DNA of 64,000 nucleotides from positions 248,001 through 312,000 of the forward strand of contig OZ037882.1 of NCBI GenBank assembly GCA_964035575.1, read 5' to 3'. Source of the stretch: Rhynchopus sp. YZ270_cl-10 (Eukaryota > Euglenozoa > Diplonemea > Diplonemida > Diplonemidae). Below the pieces are notes generated by a model, which was not told the origin of the DNA, searched no databases, and saw only the letters and a list, made by a program, of their open reading frames with translations. The translations under genes were made by a program, and so were the position numbers. Position 1 is the first letter of the stretch. Every line of letters begins with the position of its first letter. Shown here one piece after another: positions 40,910 to 50,753 of this stretch.

Positions 40910-43747
40910 TCACACAGAAACTCTAACCTTCTTTCTTTTAAAGGCTTCAAAAATCCTTTGGATTTGGTCAGGCGTAAATTTATTCTCATTTGTCTCTGCC
41001 TGTTTGCACATAAGAATGCATAGCAGACTTGAATCCAGCAGTTTGTTTCTGTAGCTATTCTTGACGTACTTCATGCCGTTGAAGCAGCGCTCGTCTTCAA
41101 CTGATGTGACGGGGATTGACAACCCAAGCAAAACAAGATCCCTCATAATGGGGTAGGCGTCTCCTGCGGAACTTGTCAAGAATGTTGCGATCAGGTCCGA
41201 AGTGTCCTTTGTTGTAGTTCTCTTCGACAAAACGTCCACCAGGATCCTCCATTCTTTCACAGCTACAGCTTTCTTTGTCTCCAGACTGTTCAGTTCTGGC
41301 GACTCCTCAACGAACGGCGTCGTGTCCACGCTCAGTAACGGCGTTGTTTGAGTGCGCGATATCACAGTATGCTCCGTCTTGGAGTACTCTGGTCTCCCAC
41401 GCGTCTTCTCGCCCACAACATCGTACTTTTTGTACTCGAGTGTATGCAGCTCAGTAAATTCCTCGATGAGCTTCTTCACCTCGGTGTTGCCGTAGATCGC
41501 CAGCCCGTCCGCGTTAGCAGGGAGGTTGCGGATGTCGAATACTGAGAAGCATCTCACAATGTCCATGTTCACGAATCGTTCACTGAGGCACTTCAGCAGC
41601 TCCTTGAGGTATGGCTTGCAGACCGTGTCGTGATGAATCGCAAAGTTCCGACGGGAAAGTTTTGTACCGTGGCATTGATTATACCTCGGTACCCATTCTG
41701 GGTAGAACGGGAACATGTTCGGGTTGGTTTCAAGCAACGACAATGACGCAACACATTTGTCGATGTGGCTGCAAACGGTGAGCAGGTTTGTGTTCCTGCT
41801 CTGGAGCGACGTCGACAGCACGTCCAGGACCACCGTCATGAAGGACAACGTTGCAAAAAAACCGGGCTCTTTGATGTGCTGCGCGATGAACGGTGCTTCC
41901 ACGTCGCCGGCCTCTCCAAGCTTGCACAGGGCGCTGTGCACGGCGGGGTACTCCTTGCGGACGGTGCTGCAACACCTGCCGTTGGTGAGCCACCGGGTGT
42001 CACCCGGCTTTGCGATGAGGATGTCACAGTACTCACACAAGTCGCGAAGTTCCTCCAGCATCTCCTCCAGGGTGTCGAGCTTAATCTTGGATCCCGAAAA
42101 AAAAACCCACACCCACCGCAGGCCGTCGAAGAACCGGGTAATCTCCGGCGATTTCCCCTCTGCCGCTGCTTCTGGGCCACAGAGTGCGAGGGAGTGTGCG
42201 TAGCACCAGGTGAAGAGGGCGCCTGGGTTTATGTCTGCACGGATTTGTTGTTGGCAGCCCTTGTTCGAGGAACGCATTGCCGATGCGCCATCAAACGAGC
42301 ATCCACTCATCTTCCCGTAGTCGAGCCCGAGCTGGTCTATCCACTTCGTCAGCAACGACGCGTAACCAGCCCCCGTCTGGTCCTTCAGCTCACCCATCAT
42401 GATGAGCTTCTCGACGGGGGTGGCACCGACCATGTATCGCACGACGAAGACGAGTTGCTCCTTCTTGCTGACGTCGCGTGAGCAATCCCCCGACAGGCCC
42501 CAGAAACGGGAGGCTTTGACCTGTTTGAGGAGGTCTTCTGTCAACACCTCCGTGATGCAGGACATGATCTCTAAGACTGCACCGCAGCTGAGATAGCGTA
42601 TTTGTTGTCTGAGGTATGCCTCCATGTCGGTGCACTCCAGCTTGTCTGCGAAAAAACTCAGAAACTCCTCCAAGTTAGAGTGCCCTACACCTTTGCGCGC
42701 GAGGAAAACAATAACCTCAATGCATATTTTCAGCATTTTTTGGTTGAACTCGACTTCTTTGTCGCTGTTGGCGTGCAACGTGTGAAGCACGGTTCCATTG
42801 GAAGCCTGCAGAGCGGCAGCCTTCACGAGACGTTGGTGTTTGGGGTCGCCTGCATGCGCAGGGAGGTCTCTGGCGAGCTTGGTCTTTGCATGAGAGAAAG
42901 CACCACAATACAAGCACTTGAACTTGTCTTCACCCACCACCAACCAGGGGGAAAAACGGTTCAAATGGCCCTGCACCGTGCTCTCCCGCAGACCCATACA
43001 ACCTTTCTCCTGCGCTTCGCGTTTACGTTTCAGCGTGTTGGTGGAGTCGGTGTTCGCTGGTGCGGTCGTGGTGTTCGTGAGGTTGGGATTGTTCGTGTTG
43101 GAGTGCGTGGGACCTAAGAAGACAACATCGCCGTCAGAAGAGTACTCGTCGACATCATCGATTTCCATTGCTGCCTCGGGTTGCTCGGATGCTGCGTTGC
43201 GTCTCACTGGCACACATTGCTCCTCCTCCTCTTCTTCGGACGTTGAATCCACGTACTTAACAGCACTCACCTGTGGAGCCATCATCACCACACGTTTCTT
43301 CACCTTCTTGCCTTGCGACACCTGGCTCTGCACAGACACGGCAGAGGCATCGCTGTCTCCCCCCTTCTCTGCTTCGTTCATGGCGAACTCATGCGCCTCC
43401 GCAACGATCGTCAGGATCGTCTTCCGCTTGCTCCCCTCCCTGTCGTCGTCCGCCAGTTTGGCGCGATCAAACTCCTTCAACCAGAGTTTGAGCACCTTGT
43501 TGGTGTCGTTCTGGTGGTTTTTAAACCCCCTCACCGTCCCCTCCGCCACAAGAAAAAGGTGAAGGGAAGCGAGCCGGGGTGTCGGACCATCGGGGATGGA
43601 CTTGTACTTGCCTGAAGACCACAGGTCGTAGTGCGTATCCCCTTTGTTGGGTTCCACCACACGTACCACAGGTGCCGCAACAGCTCCCTTCTTGAACATG
43701 GACACGATGGTGGGCTGTGCTTTGGAGGTCTTGGCAGTGGCAGGCAT
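40910..43747 (-). CDS. hAT transposase, 945 aa, intact
   Basis: Catalyses cut-and-paste transposition of element A. Residues 1-250: low-complexity N-terminus with acidic run (EEEEEE) and basic KRKRE. Residues 276-304: BED-type zinc finger (FKCLYCGAFSHAK...HAGDPKH). The middle contains the hAT catalytic-core segments (FWGLSGDCSRD, and GCSFDGASAMRSSNKG followed by ALFTWCYAHSLALC). The C-terminal hATC dimerisation domain is YPIMRDLVLLGLSIPVTSVE-DERCF...SYRNKLLDSSLLCIL, with the catalytic Glu expected in the VEDER block. No stop interrupts it. Compared with copy B it lacks three residues (ELN) in LDELNVLS. It could in principle supply transposase to copy B and to the small elements C and D. Confidence 0.95.
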   Translation of the reverse strand: MPATAKTSKAQPTIVSMFKKGAVAAPVVRVVEPNKGDTHYDLWSSGKYKSIPDGPTPRLASLHLFLVAEGTVRGFKNHQNDTNKVLKLWLKEFDRAKLADDDREGSKRKTILTIVAEAHEFAMNEAEKGGDSDASAVSVQSQVSQGKKVKKRVVMMAPQVSAVKYVDSTSEEEEEEQCVPVRRNAASEQPEAAMEIDDVDEYSSDGDVVFLGPTHSNTNNPNLTNTTTAPANTDSTNTLKRKREAQEKGCMGLRESTVQGHLNRFSPWLVVGEDKFKCLYCGAFSHAKTKLARDLPAHAGDPKHQRLVKAAALQASNGTVLHTLHANSDKEVEFNQKMLKICIEVIVFLARKGVGHSNLEEFLSFFADKLECTDMEAYLRQQIRYLSCGAVLEIMSCITEVLTEDLLKQVKASRFWGLSGDCSRDVSKKEQLVFVVRYMVGATPVEKLIMMGELKDQTGAGYASLLTKWIDQLGLDYGKMSGCSFDGASAMRSSNKGCQQQIRADINPGALFTWCYAHSLALCGPEAAAEGKSPEITRFFDGLRWVWVFFSGSKIKLDTLEEMLEELRDLCEYCDILIAKPGDTRWLTNGRCCSTVRKEYPAVHSALCKLGEAGDVEAPFIAQHIKEPGFFATLSFMTVVLDVLSTSLQSRNTNLLTVCSHIDKCVASLSLLETNPNMFPFYPEWVPRYNQCHGTKLSRRNFAIHHDTVCKPYLKELLKCLSERFVNMDIVRCFSVFDIRNLPANADGLAIYGNTEVKKLIEEFTELHTLEYKKYDVVGEKTRGRPEYSKTEHTVISRTQTTPLLSVDTTPFVEESPELNSLETKKAVAVKEWRILVDVLSKRTTTKDTSDLIATFLTSSAGDAYPIMRDLVLLGLSIPVTSVEDERCFNGMKYVKNSYRNKLLDSSLLCILMCKQAETNENKFTPDQIQRIFEAFKRKKVRVSV

Positions 43748-44013
43748 TTTTGCGGATGAGTTTGTTCAATTGTAGTTAGTCTGAGGAGGTGGCTTGTGTG
43801 GGTGGGTACAATGGGGTCCGCGCAGGTGAGGACTGAGGGAGTCTTGAGGGAACTCATTTTTTTTTTTGTTTTCAGTAAAGCTTCTTCTCTTTCAAACCAC
43901 CCAAAAACCCAAAACCCAGGTTTTGTCTAACTTAGACAAAGCGTTTTTCAAAAAAAAAAAAATTGTCTAAGTTAAGGCCTAGCTTAGACAGGTTGAGGAC
44001 CCTGGAAAACTTG

Positions 44014-44185
44014 GAAAAATCACGTGTCGCAACAGAATATATCCACGCCACGCCCACCCTCCGCCCAGCTTACTTCCATTTCGCAGTCTACGTTGAGATG
44101 TCCTACTCCCGCTACCGCTCGTCAGTCAACGAAACGGGTATAATTGGAACACAAGGGAGCAAATCCTTGCGCGAAGTAAGTGACT
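44014..44185 (-). repeat. SINE3-like repeat interrupted by hAT A
   Basis: About 170 bp almost identical to 50336-50505 (ATCACGTGTCGCAACAGAAT, CACGCCACGCCCACCC, TACTCCCGCTACCGCTCG). In minus orientation it ends CCAAGTTTTC, then poly-A, with hAT A inserted in the tail so that the poly-A is now at 37041-37059. Confidence 0.85.
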
Positions 44186-44204
44186 CGGGGGGGTTATTTT
44201 TTTC

Positions 44205-45687
44205 TCACCAATGCAGGAGCAGGCGGTCTTCTTCTGGAAAGAGCTCGACGATCTCTTGGTAGCCCATGCTTGCTGCGAGGAAGAGGCTTGTGTAGCCTTC
44301 GTGGTCCTCTATGGTGCGGTCGATGTCGTCGCACTGCAGCAGGCGCTGTACACATGCGGTGCTGCCGTTGAGTGCCGCAATGCTGAGTGCGGTGCGCCCA
44401 GTCTCGTCGGAAACGTCGTTTACACGCGCCCCGCTGAAGAGCAGCCTGCTTGTGATGTCTGCCCACCCATAGCACACCGCTAGCATCAGTGCGGTGTACC
44501 CTTTGTCGCACTTCAGACTCGTGTCCGCATGTCCGTACAACAGCTCCTCAACCACAGCCGCCTTCCCCATCATGCTAGCAATCATCAACGGTGTAAGTCC
44601 GTCATAGTCGCGACTGTCGCGGACACTGCTTTTAACGTGCATTAGAAGGCCGAGAACGACTTTGTCGTTGCCAGCTTCGCAGGCGAAGTGAAGCATCATG
44701 CGGCCTGTGTGGTGTGATAAAGATATGATGAGATGTGTCTACTGAGGGCAATTGCGCAGCATAAATGCGGTGTTTGATGCCTAGTGAGGGATAATTCTTG
44801 CGCAGAATATGGCCCTTCCCTTTGATGTGATGTGCATCTCCTTATGATAAAATAGGGGGGAAACATTATTCTCTTGTATTATTTGCGAATTTTGGGAAGA
44901 TATCAGTGTACCTTGGTACAATGACCGGCTGTACCAGCCAAGGTGGACCCCCCAAACCATGCAGTGCTACTTCTACATCCATTTCGTTTACATCTGATAT
45001 AAATAAAAACTGTTATCTGAGTTTAAGCTAGTCTGATAAAGAAACGAAATCAGAAAAAGAATTTTTTTCGTTGATCGCAAACGAAACTGTGATTCTAAAA
45101 GCTCCAAAAAACCCATGAAAGGGCATACCGGTGCGTTCATCCCTGAGGGAGTAGTCAACCTTGAGACGGTGTCTCCCTTGCGCCTCTGCTGCCAGGTCTT
45201 CCTGCGACTGCTTTGGGAAGAGGATGTCGAGGAGACGGCGGAAGTCGTGCCGCTTGGTCTCGTGCAGGACCGCCGTGCTGGTGGGGATCTGCAGCTCGGG
45301 TGCGTCTGCGAAACGTCCAAAGGGGTCGTCTTCATCAGCGTTGTCGTGGTACTCCGCTGCACTCTTGTTCTCAAACACAACACGTCGTGTCCCAATGTCC
45401 AGCGTCTTTTGCTTATGAAAGCATGCAGTGCAAATGTCATAAGAAGGTGAACACTGATGGCAATGATGTGCCCACCCATAAAACAGATGCATGCACATCC
45501 GGCAGTAGTACGCACCCGACCCGTCGAACACATAGTCCACAGTGCCCACCTCGCTGTCGGGCTTCTTCAGCTCGAAGAAGTTCATCAGCGTCTTCGGGAC
45601 AGCATGTTCGTGCACGGACACACTCAAGGCCTGTTCTGTCAAGGCACGAAACCGGAAGGCGCGTGTGTTGCCTTCTGACGACCTCAT
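44205..45687 (-). CDS. ZZ zinc-finger plus ankyrin-repeat protein, two exons
   Basis: Exon 1 45687-45129, exon 2 44704-44205; donor GTATGC at 45128, acceptor CAG, phase 1, joining DERTG-RMMLHFACEAGNDK and giving about 352 aa. Exon 1 carries a ZZ-type zinc finger: YYCRMCMHLF...HHCHQCSPSYDICTACF (C-x2-C, H-x2-C-x2-C, YDIC-x2-C). Exon 2 holds four ankyrin repeats (DGLTPLMIASMMGKAAVVEELL, GYTALMLAV..., GRTALSIAALNGS, GYTSLFLAASMGYQEIV; quoted in parts). ZZ fingers bind protein termini and partners such as ubiquitin-system or cytoskeletal proteins; the pair suggests an adaptor, which is inference. The ORF stop at 44205 overlaps a GTGAGA donor-like sequence, so a further exon is possible. The intron hosts a repeat (44880-45075). 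Confidence 0.75.
44790..44815 (+). repeat. Short repeat family S copy
   Basis: GATAATTCTTGCGCAGAATA then TGGCCC; same phrase at 49332 and, with small changes, 49457. Confidence 0.75.
44880..45075 (-). repeat. Uninterrupted repeat matching both flanks of the giant palindrome
   Basis: Within the ZZ/ankyrin intron. GTGTACCTTGGTAC and ATGACCGGCTGTACC match 14151-14185 left of the palindrome; GGTGGACCCCCCAAACCATG, TACATCTGATAT match 16248-16304 right of it. The 3' part (AGTTTAAGCTAGTCTGATAA...CGTTGATCGCA) recurs at 57410-57490. Confidence 0.85.
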
Positions 45688-45803
45688 CGCCCTATCATGT
45701 GTAATAGCGGTGTGATGTGTGGTATGTGGTGGGCGCTGGTTATGAAGGGTCTATGTGTACAGAGAGGGGAGTTAGTTCTGCAGAGCATGATGGGTATTTT
45801 TTT

Positions 45804-45868
45804 GATAAATTGTTGGAGTAGTGTAGTTGCCTCGGTTGTGTTGCCACAGTTTGTGCAATCTCCACTGT
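45804..45868 (-). repeat. SINE2-like repeat copy
   Basis: GATAAATTGTTGGAGTAGTG, TAGTTGCCTCGGTTGTG, CCACAGTTTGTGCAATCTCC on the plus strand. Confidence 0.75.
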
Positions 45869-46125
45869 AAGAAAAGTTTTTCTTTAAAGTCCAAGTAGAA
45901 TCCATGTTAAGTAATTGAATTGCCATGAATGGCGCTGTGGTCCGTAAAGGGTTAAAAAAAAAGGGGGGACAAAAAGTGGAAAAAGGTTCAGTTCTTTTGT
46001 CTTGTACGTTGTCACTCTGAGTTACCATATTTTCACCAAACGGTGTGCGCAGCATGAGTATGGTAGAGGAGGGTAGTGGTGGTGTGATTTGAGAATGTCG
46101 TAGGTTTTGTGTTGGTGCGTAAAGT

Positions 46126-46216
46126 GTGTAATAAATATTCTGTGGTGATATTTTTATTACTGCAATGCACTCCCACTGACTACCTGGCAGTGAAGAGGAA
46201 ACCTCTTTGAGGCCAA
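46126..46216 (+). repeat. Repeat family R copy
   Basis: TGTAATAAATATTCTG...GATATTTTTATTACT...GACTACCTGGCAGTGAAGAG, matching 27.8 kb with small indels. Confidence 0.7.
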
Positions 46217-46487
46217 AAAAAAATCTTGGTGTAAAGGAGAGACTCTGTGGAGGGGAGAAAAAAAACCTGATTTGTGCAGTCACTCAAGTCTCAAAGTATA
46301 CATTCATATACTTACTATTTATAACACAAACTCAAAGTAAAAAAAAATAGAAAAAAAATGTGTCCTTTTTTTTTGCAGGATGTAGGGGTATGTGGTAAGG
46401 TGGTGATGGGGGGAAATAGAGCTCAAACAGTTCCATCCGCAGACAAGAAAAAAGAAGGAGGCCAGGGGACCCCGGACAGCTTTTTCT

Positions 46488-46548
46488 AATGCAGGCACCT
46501 CCCGACTGACCCACTGTACGATGCCAGCCATCCGGATGAAAGCACATA
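46488..46548 (+). repeat. Repeat family P copy
   Basis: TAATGCAGGCACCTCCCGAC, CCACTGTACGATGCCAGCC, ATCCGGATGAAAGCAC in order. Confidence 0.75.
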
Positions 46549-47067
46549 ACACCATGAGACCATTTCCCCTACCAAAAAGCATCCAAAGAGAAGATGAAAA
46601 TCATATCAGTTTTCTGATAATAGACAACAACGCGAGAGTTTGCGGGGGGGCTTTTTTTTTTTTTTGTACCAAAAAAGACTCAAAATAGAAGAAATTAATA
46701 CAAACGTTTCACCGTGCACCGCAGGGCACAACACATAATAGCAGAAAATAGCACCTCCACCTGTAAGTCACCTAGCCAAAAAAAAACTCCAAAAAATGGA
46801 AAAATAAAGTGAAGTTGACAGTGCAAATATAAAGGGAAAGGTCCGACAGGAAAGCTCGTAAAAGGCCTCATGCAAAAGACAAGCCCGATTGGGGGCGGAT
46901 TCACCTTAGTGCTGTGGCAAAGCTTTCCCACCTCTTGCCCTCTTCCACTTTCCATTTAAAAAACCCTCCAAACAAAACCAATAATAACTGACCACTTTTA
47001 TCTCTAAAACTACATTTCTCTGGAAAGCATGTAGTAAGTGGTCTTTTCTTTTTCTTTTTCTTTTTTC

Positions 47068-47135
47068 GATAAATTGTTGGAGTTGTGTGTAGTTGCCTCG
47101 GTTTGTGTTTGCCACAGTTTGTGCAATCTCCGCTG
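47068..47135 (-). repeat. SINE2-like repeat copy
   Basis: GATAAATTGTTGGAGTTGTG then TAGTTGCCTCGGTTTGTG and CCACAGTTTGTGCAATCTCC. Confidence 0.75.
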
Positions 47136-47507
47136 TTTTCGTTCAACGCGGCCAAATAGGTGTCAGATCTGATTTGGGCGCAAAAGTGAGAAGAGAATTT
47201 CAAAAGGGGGGCTAGTAATAGGTAGCAGAAGGGGCATCTTGTTGGGTGGCTGTATCTTTGTTGGAGAATAACACTTCTAATCACGCTTCGTGTGGGAGGG
47301 GTAAATCCCCCTTCCATCAAGTCTCTTTACGCCAGCAACCTTTGAACAACGGGCTTCGTCTGTTTGAATTTGGTGCGTTTTTTTTTTTTTTCGATGATGA
47401 TTTATAAAATAACAAGAGAATCGGGGGGGGCTCGATAGATCGTTTGTATGTTGAAAAATTGGTTGGTTCTCTCAGAATCGGGGGGCTGTCCGAAAATGAA
47501 GGAAAAG

Positions 47508-47553
47508 TTTGTTAAGATGACCCTAAGCCCTCTCATGCTTAGTCACCTTAAAT
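47508..47553 (+). repeat. Hairpin family copy, well preserved
   Basis: GTTAAGATGACCCTAAGCCC, TCTCATGCTTAGTCACCTTA; both stems pair. Lies 235 bp downstream of the ALG1 stop. Confidence 0.8.
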
Positions 47554-47788
47554 AAAGTGTAGCTTTCAGTTGGGTGTTCGAGATTTTACCCGGTTGTGGT
47601 GAAACGCACAACACCTCAACCTGTTTTGGTGAGGAAGTGGCTCTCTGCAGCGCGGTTGTTCATCCCCCAGAACCGCAAAAGTGTGTTCAAAATGCTTTTG
47701 TTTCTATTTCCTCTTTTATGAGATGACAAAACAAAGTCAATTTTCATGCGATTAACCCGACTATATTATTCAGGTTTTTCTAATAACA

Positions 47789-49201
47789 CTACGTAAAGGG
47801 GGAAGAGAGTGATACCTTTGCTGCCCATTCATCATCCCAGCGGGGGCGAGGGTTGGCGATTTGAAAGCTGCGCTTTTCTTCGAGGAGTGGTGAAGCTGCT
47901 GTGGCGTTTGATGTATCCACCTTCCACGATGTGAGGTATTTTACTAAGGCACCGTACACTGATGCGGCAGTGGGTTCAAAGGTGATACCGTTGTGTTTCG
48001 TGACCAATTCATCTAGCGTGGGGAAGTGTAGGGCGGCAACAGGGAGGTTGCATCCAAGCATATCGACGACCTTCATCGGCAGGTCCAACCCGCTGCTCGA
48101 ATTATGCAGTGAAACGCCAAAATCCGCACACCCCACCAACCTCGCATAGTCTCCCAAACTATCCAAAAACCCGGTCAATATGGTAACGTTTTTCAAACTG
48201 CTTGCCGCGATTTTCTTCTCGCAAGCATCCTTCAACGCTCCTCCCTTTCCAGTAATCACTGCGACCACTTTTGTTGGCAGATGGGTTTGGGTGCTGGAAA
48301 TGGTTGCGTCTAATTGTATCAATGCGTCAATAAGCATTGAGACGTCCTCATCTATGGTCCAGCTGGTCCCGGAGACTAGGAGGGCGGGACGGTCTGCACA
48401 CCAGGTCACCCCATCGGAGGTGAACGCGGTGGAAGCGATTTTGTTCGCAAAAAGGTTTTTTCCTCCATTTTGCATTAATTTTTGCAGCTCCGCGGGGCCC
48501 CCTCTTGAATAGAACGAAGGCGCACAGTCGTACATCACTACCGTATCCTTTGCGGCAATGGACTGCCATTGTACTGTCAAAAACCGTTCTAAACTTTGAC
48601 AGACACACAGATTTGCAGACGAAAACCTTCCAAAATAACGCTCCACACAGCGATACAATGTGACCAACAGCTTTGGTCTTCCGTCCATTTCCAGCAGGGT
48701 GTAACCTAGGTTATGCCAATCCAACACCAAATGCATTCCCCTTAAGGCGCAAACCAACACTGCAATTGGAAGAATCGGGAGCGCTGGAGGGTTCTGCAGA
48801 AGCACTACATTGCATTTCGGGAGTTTAAAGAGAAGCAGATAAGGGAGCCGCAGGCTTTGAACGACCACCTTGAAAACTGCCTTGAAAACCCAGGGAAGCG
48901 CAGAAGGGGGCAAAATAGGCCCCATCAAGAGCGATAAATCCACCCGTTTGCTGGTTCGAACATCTTCACAAGGGGGGCTCCCTTTGTCAGCTACGATGTA
49001 CACCGTGCTGCAAAGGCTTGCCAAGGACACAGTGTGGTACTGCATTCGCGGGCTGCGCCCATAGTCACCAACAACCAAGACCGCAGCGCGCCCCTTCCCA
49101 GCATCACGCAGCCACACCCGCTGGTAGAACACGTACAGACACACAGCGACTCCAACCCACACAAGAACGCACCATAAATAAGACAGCAGCGTTAACAGCA
49201 T
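47789..49201 (-). CDS. ALG1: ALG1, chitobiosyldiphosphodolichol beta-mannosyltransferase, 470 aa
   Basis: Family GT33 enzyme that adds the first mannose to GlcNAc2-PP-dolichol from GDP-mannose on the cytosolic face of the ER, an essential step of N-glycosylation. Features: N-terminal membrane anchor (LLSYLWCVLVWVGVAVCLYV); VLVVGDYGRSPRMQYHTVSL, the ALG1 nucleotide-binding start; LLQNPPALPILPIA; DWHNLGYTLL; VSGTSWTIDEDVSMLIDAL; GKGGALKDACEKKI; and the donor-binding block GCADFGVSLHNSSSGLDLPM followed by KVVDMLGCNLPVAAL. Length is as in other ALG1 proteins (450-475). Single exon; the last seven residues (SLSSPFT) follow a GTATCA donor-like site, so the true C-terminus might be spliced, but the conserved WDDEW end is already present. 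Confidence 0.95.
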   Translation of the reverse strand: MLLTLLSYLWCVLVWVGVAVCLYVFYQRVWLRDAGKGRAAVLVVGDYGRSPRMQYHTVSLASLCSTVYIVADKGSPPCEDVRTSKRVDLSLLMGPILPPSALPWVFKAVFKVVVQSLRLPYLLLFKLPKCNVVLLQNPPALPILPIAVLVCALRGMHLVLDWHNLGYTLLEMDGRPKLLVTLYRCVERYFGRFSSANLCVCQSLERFLTVQWQSIAAKDTVVMYDCAPSFYSRGGPAELQKLMQNGGKNLFANKIASTAFTSDGVTWCADRPALLVSGTSWTIDEDVSMLIDALIQLDATISSTQTHLPTKVVAVITGKGGALKDACEKKIAASSLKNVTILTGFLDSLGDYARLVGCADFGVSLHNSSSGLDLPMKVVDMLGCNLPVAALHFPTLDELVTKHNGITFEPTAASVYGALVKYLTSWKVDTSNATAASPLLEEKRSFQIANPRPRWDDEWAAKVSLSSPFT

Positions 49202-49331
49202 CGCTTGTAAAGACGAGGGGGGGGGGAATGGGGGATGGGGAATGGGGTCTCTTACGACACCGTTTTTCCTGTAGAGGGGGGATGAGATCAGATCAGATCA
49301 GATGGGGTGCGTGTGCATTGATAACCAAAGG

Positions 49332-49482
49332 GATAATTCTTGCGCAGAATATGGCCCCAAGTAAGGGTGTGCATAAGTGTTGTTTGGTAACCCTAATAAA
49401 ATAGGGGTAGTTCTTGCAGTCCCTCAAGGGTGTGTGTGTTTGATAACTAATAGGGGGCAATTCCTGCGCAGAATATGGCCCC
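49332..49482 (+). repeat. Repeat family S, two diverged tandem units
   Basis: GGATAATTCTTGCGCAGAAT at 49331 and CAATTCCTGCGCAGAATATG at 49458, each followed by GCCCCAAG and a GTGTG tract. Confidence 0.7.
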
Positions 49483-50318
49483 AAGGGGTGTGTGTGAGGG
49501 GGGGTCGGGTGGGGTGGGGTGAGGGTGAGGGGGTGATTCCTGCTCCAGGGGGGGTCTCTTCAGGATAAAATATGGGGGGAAAGGTCTCTTTTTGGTTTAC
49601 AACGCCGACTAAAACGACAGCGAGGTATGTGGTCATGAGGGCAAGACTGGGCACGACTCCACATCCTCACGGATAAAGATCGAACATCCAGATAGTACAC
49701 TACAGGACACACCTGCAAACCTGCTCCGCAACGAACAATGCGCTGCTGAACCGTCTCCACCCTCGCTGCGTGAGGGCGGCACACCCTCCGAGGCCATAAC
49801 TGTCGGGGGGTTTTTTTTTTGTTCTCACTCTGTGGTCACTGAAACCGCATTGTCCATCACTTCATCACCGATAGCTTCTTCAGTACATAGGTGTTTCCAG
49901 TCAAAAACAGCACAACTTCGTCATCCGAAATTGGGCTTTCAGACTGAAAATGACCCTTGTTTGTTTACGAGTCTGGGCTCATATTCTGTGAAAATTCACT
50001 GAAATTTTGTTCATTTTTCCGTGTCCCCACCACAAGCCGGGATTGGCTCGGAAATGCAATAAAACTACCTCTTGAGCGGAAAAAAAACAACAGGAAACTT
50101 GTGCACTTTTTTGCCTTTCTTTTTCGAAAATTTTCAAACGCCCCAGAGTTAGGGTCGGGCCGAGTCGGCCGACTTTCTGATTTTCCGAACAGTCATCCCG
50201 ACAAAAAAAACTTTCTCGCTATATTTTCCCTTCCGTCTGACTGTTCTTCCCGCTTCCGCTTCCCTGCTTCCCTGCTTCCATCCCCTTGGTCCCTTATGGT
50301 ACTCGTCCCCTGTTTTTC

Positions 50319-50505
50319 GAAAACTTGGAAAAAAAATCACGTGTCGCAACAGAATATATCCACGCCACGCCCACCCTCCGCCCAGCTTACTTCCATTTCG
50401 CGGTCTACGTTGAGATGTCCTACTCCCGCTACCGCTCGTCAGTCAACGAAACGGGTATAATTGGAACACAAGGGAGCAAATCCTTGTGCGAAGTAAGTGG
50501 GCTCG
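50319..50505 (-). repeat. SINE3-like repeat, uninterrupted copy
   Basis: Same ~170-bp body as 44014-44185 with the continuous tail CCAAGTTTTC on the minus strand; the single GAAAACTT here is the empty-site equivalent of the hAT A target duplication. Confidence 0.85.
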
Positions 50506-50753
50506 GGTTTTTCTTTCTTCTTCAGCTTTTTCTTCTTCTTCTCTTCTTCTTCCTCGTCTTCATCCGCCTTTTTTGCAGTACTGCGGTACAGAAGTGTGGT
50601 CATCTACTGACACATTTTCAAAAGAATGGGCATTACTTTTTTTTTTCCACGAAGATAAGCGAAAACCCTGCTTGCCAGGTACATAAACACTGAATGCAGC
50701 TTGCCCAGCATCATCTCACATTTTGCAAGACGGCTGGTTAGGCAGTTGGTCAT

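Larger units (their letters stand above)
37068..44004 (-). mobile_element. hAT DNA transposon A, 6.9 kb, with intact transposase and a nested insertion
   Basis: Terminal inverted repeats CAGGGTCCTCAACC (37068) and GGTTGAGGACCCTG (ending 44004), flanked by an exact 8-bp target duplication GAAAACTT (37060-37067 and 44005-44012). Subterminal GTCTAAGTTA/TAACTTAGAC motifs cluster near the 44-kb end. The transposase ORF (43747-40910) is on the minus strand. A separate element of 3569 bp (37195-40763) has inserted into a poly-T run of the transposase 3' flank; the uninterrupted version is in copy B. Without that insert the element would be about 3.4 kb, a usual hAT size. Confidence 0.95.
45688..47788. 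other. Intergenic stretch with SINE2, family P and family R copies
   Basis: No gene is supported. SINE2-like repeats at 45804-45868 and 47068-47135, family R at 46126-46216, family P at 46488-46548, hairpin family at 47508-47553. ORFs are short and span homopolymer runs. Confidence 0.65.
49202..50753. other. Intergenic stretch with repeats S and SINE3
   Basis: Two diverged units of family S (49332-49357, 49457-49482) spaced 125 bp in a (GT)-rich region; SINE3 at 50319-50505; a short piece resembling the CR 3' end near 50574-50607. No gene supported. Confidence 0.6.

Noticed and set aside
41765-42481. ORFs of ~240 aa antisense to the hAT transposase
   Set aside because: Shadow of the transposase frame; the same shadow recurs antisense in copy B.
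45028-45128. C-terminal extension of the ZZ exon (MPFHGFFGAFRITVSF...)
   Set aside because: It lies beyond a GTATGC donor and its last part is a dispersed repeat also at 57.4 kb; the spliced model to the ankyrin exon keeps phase.
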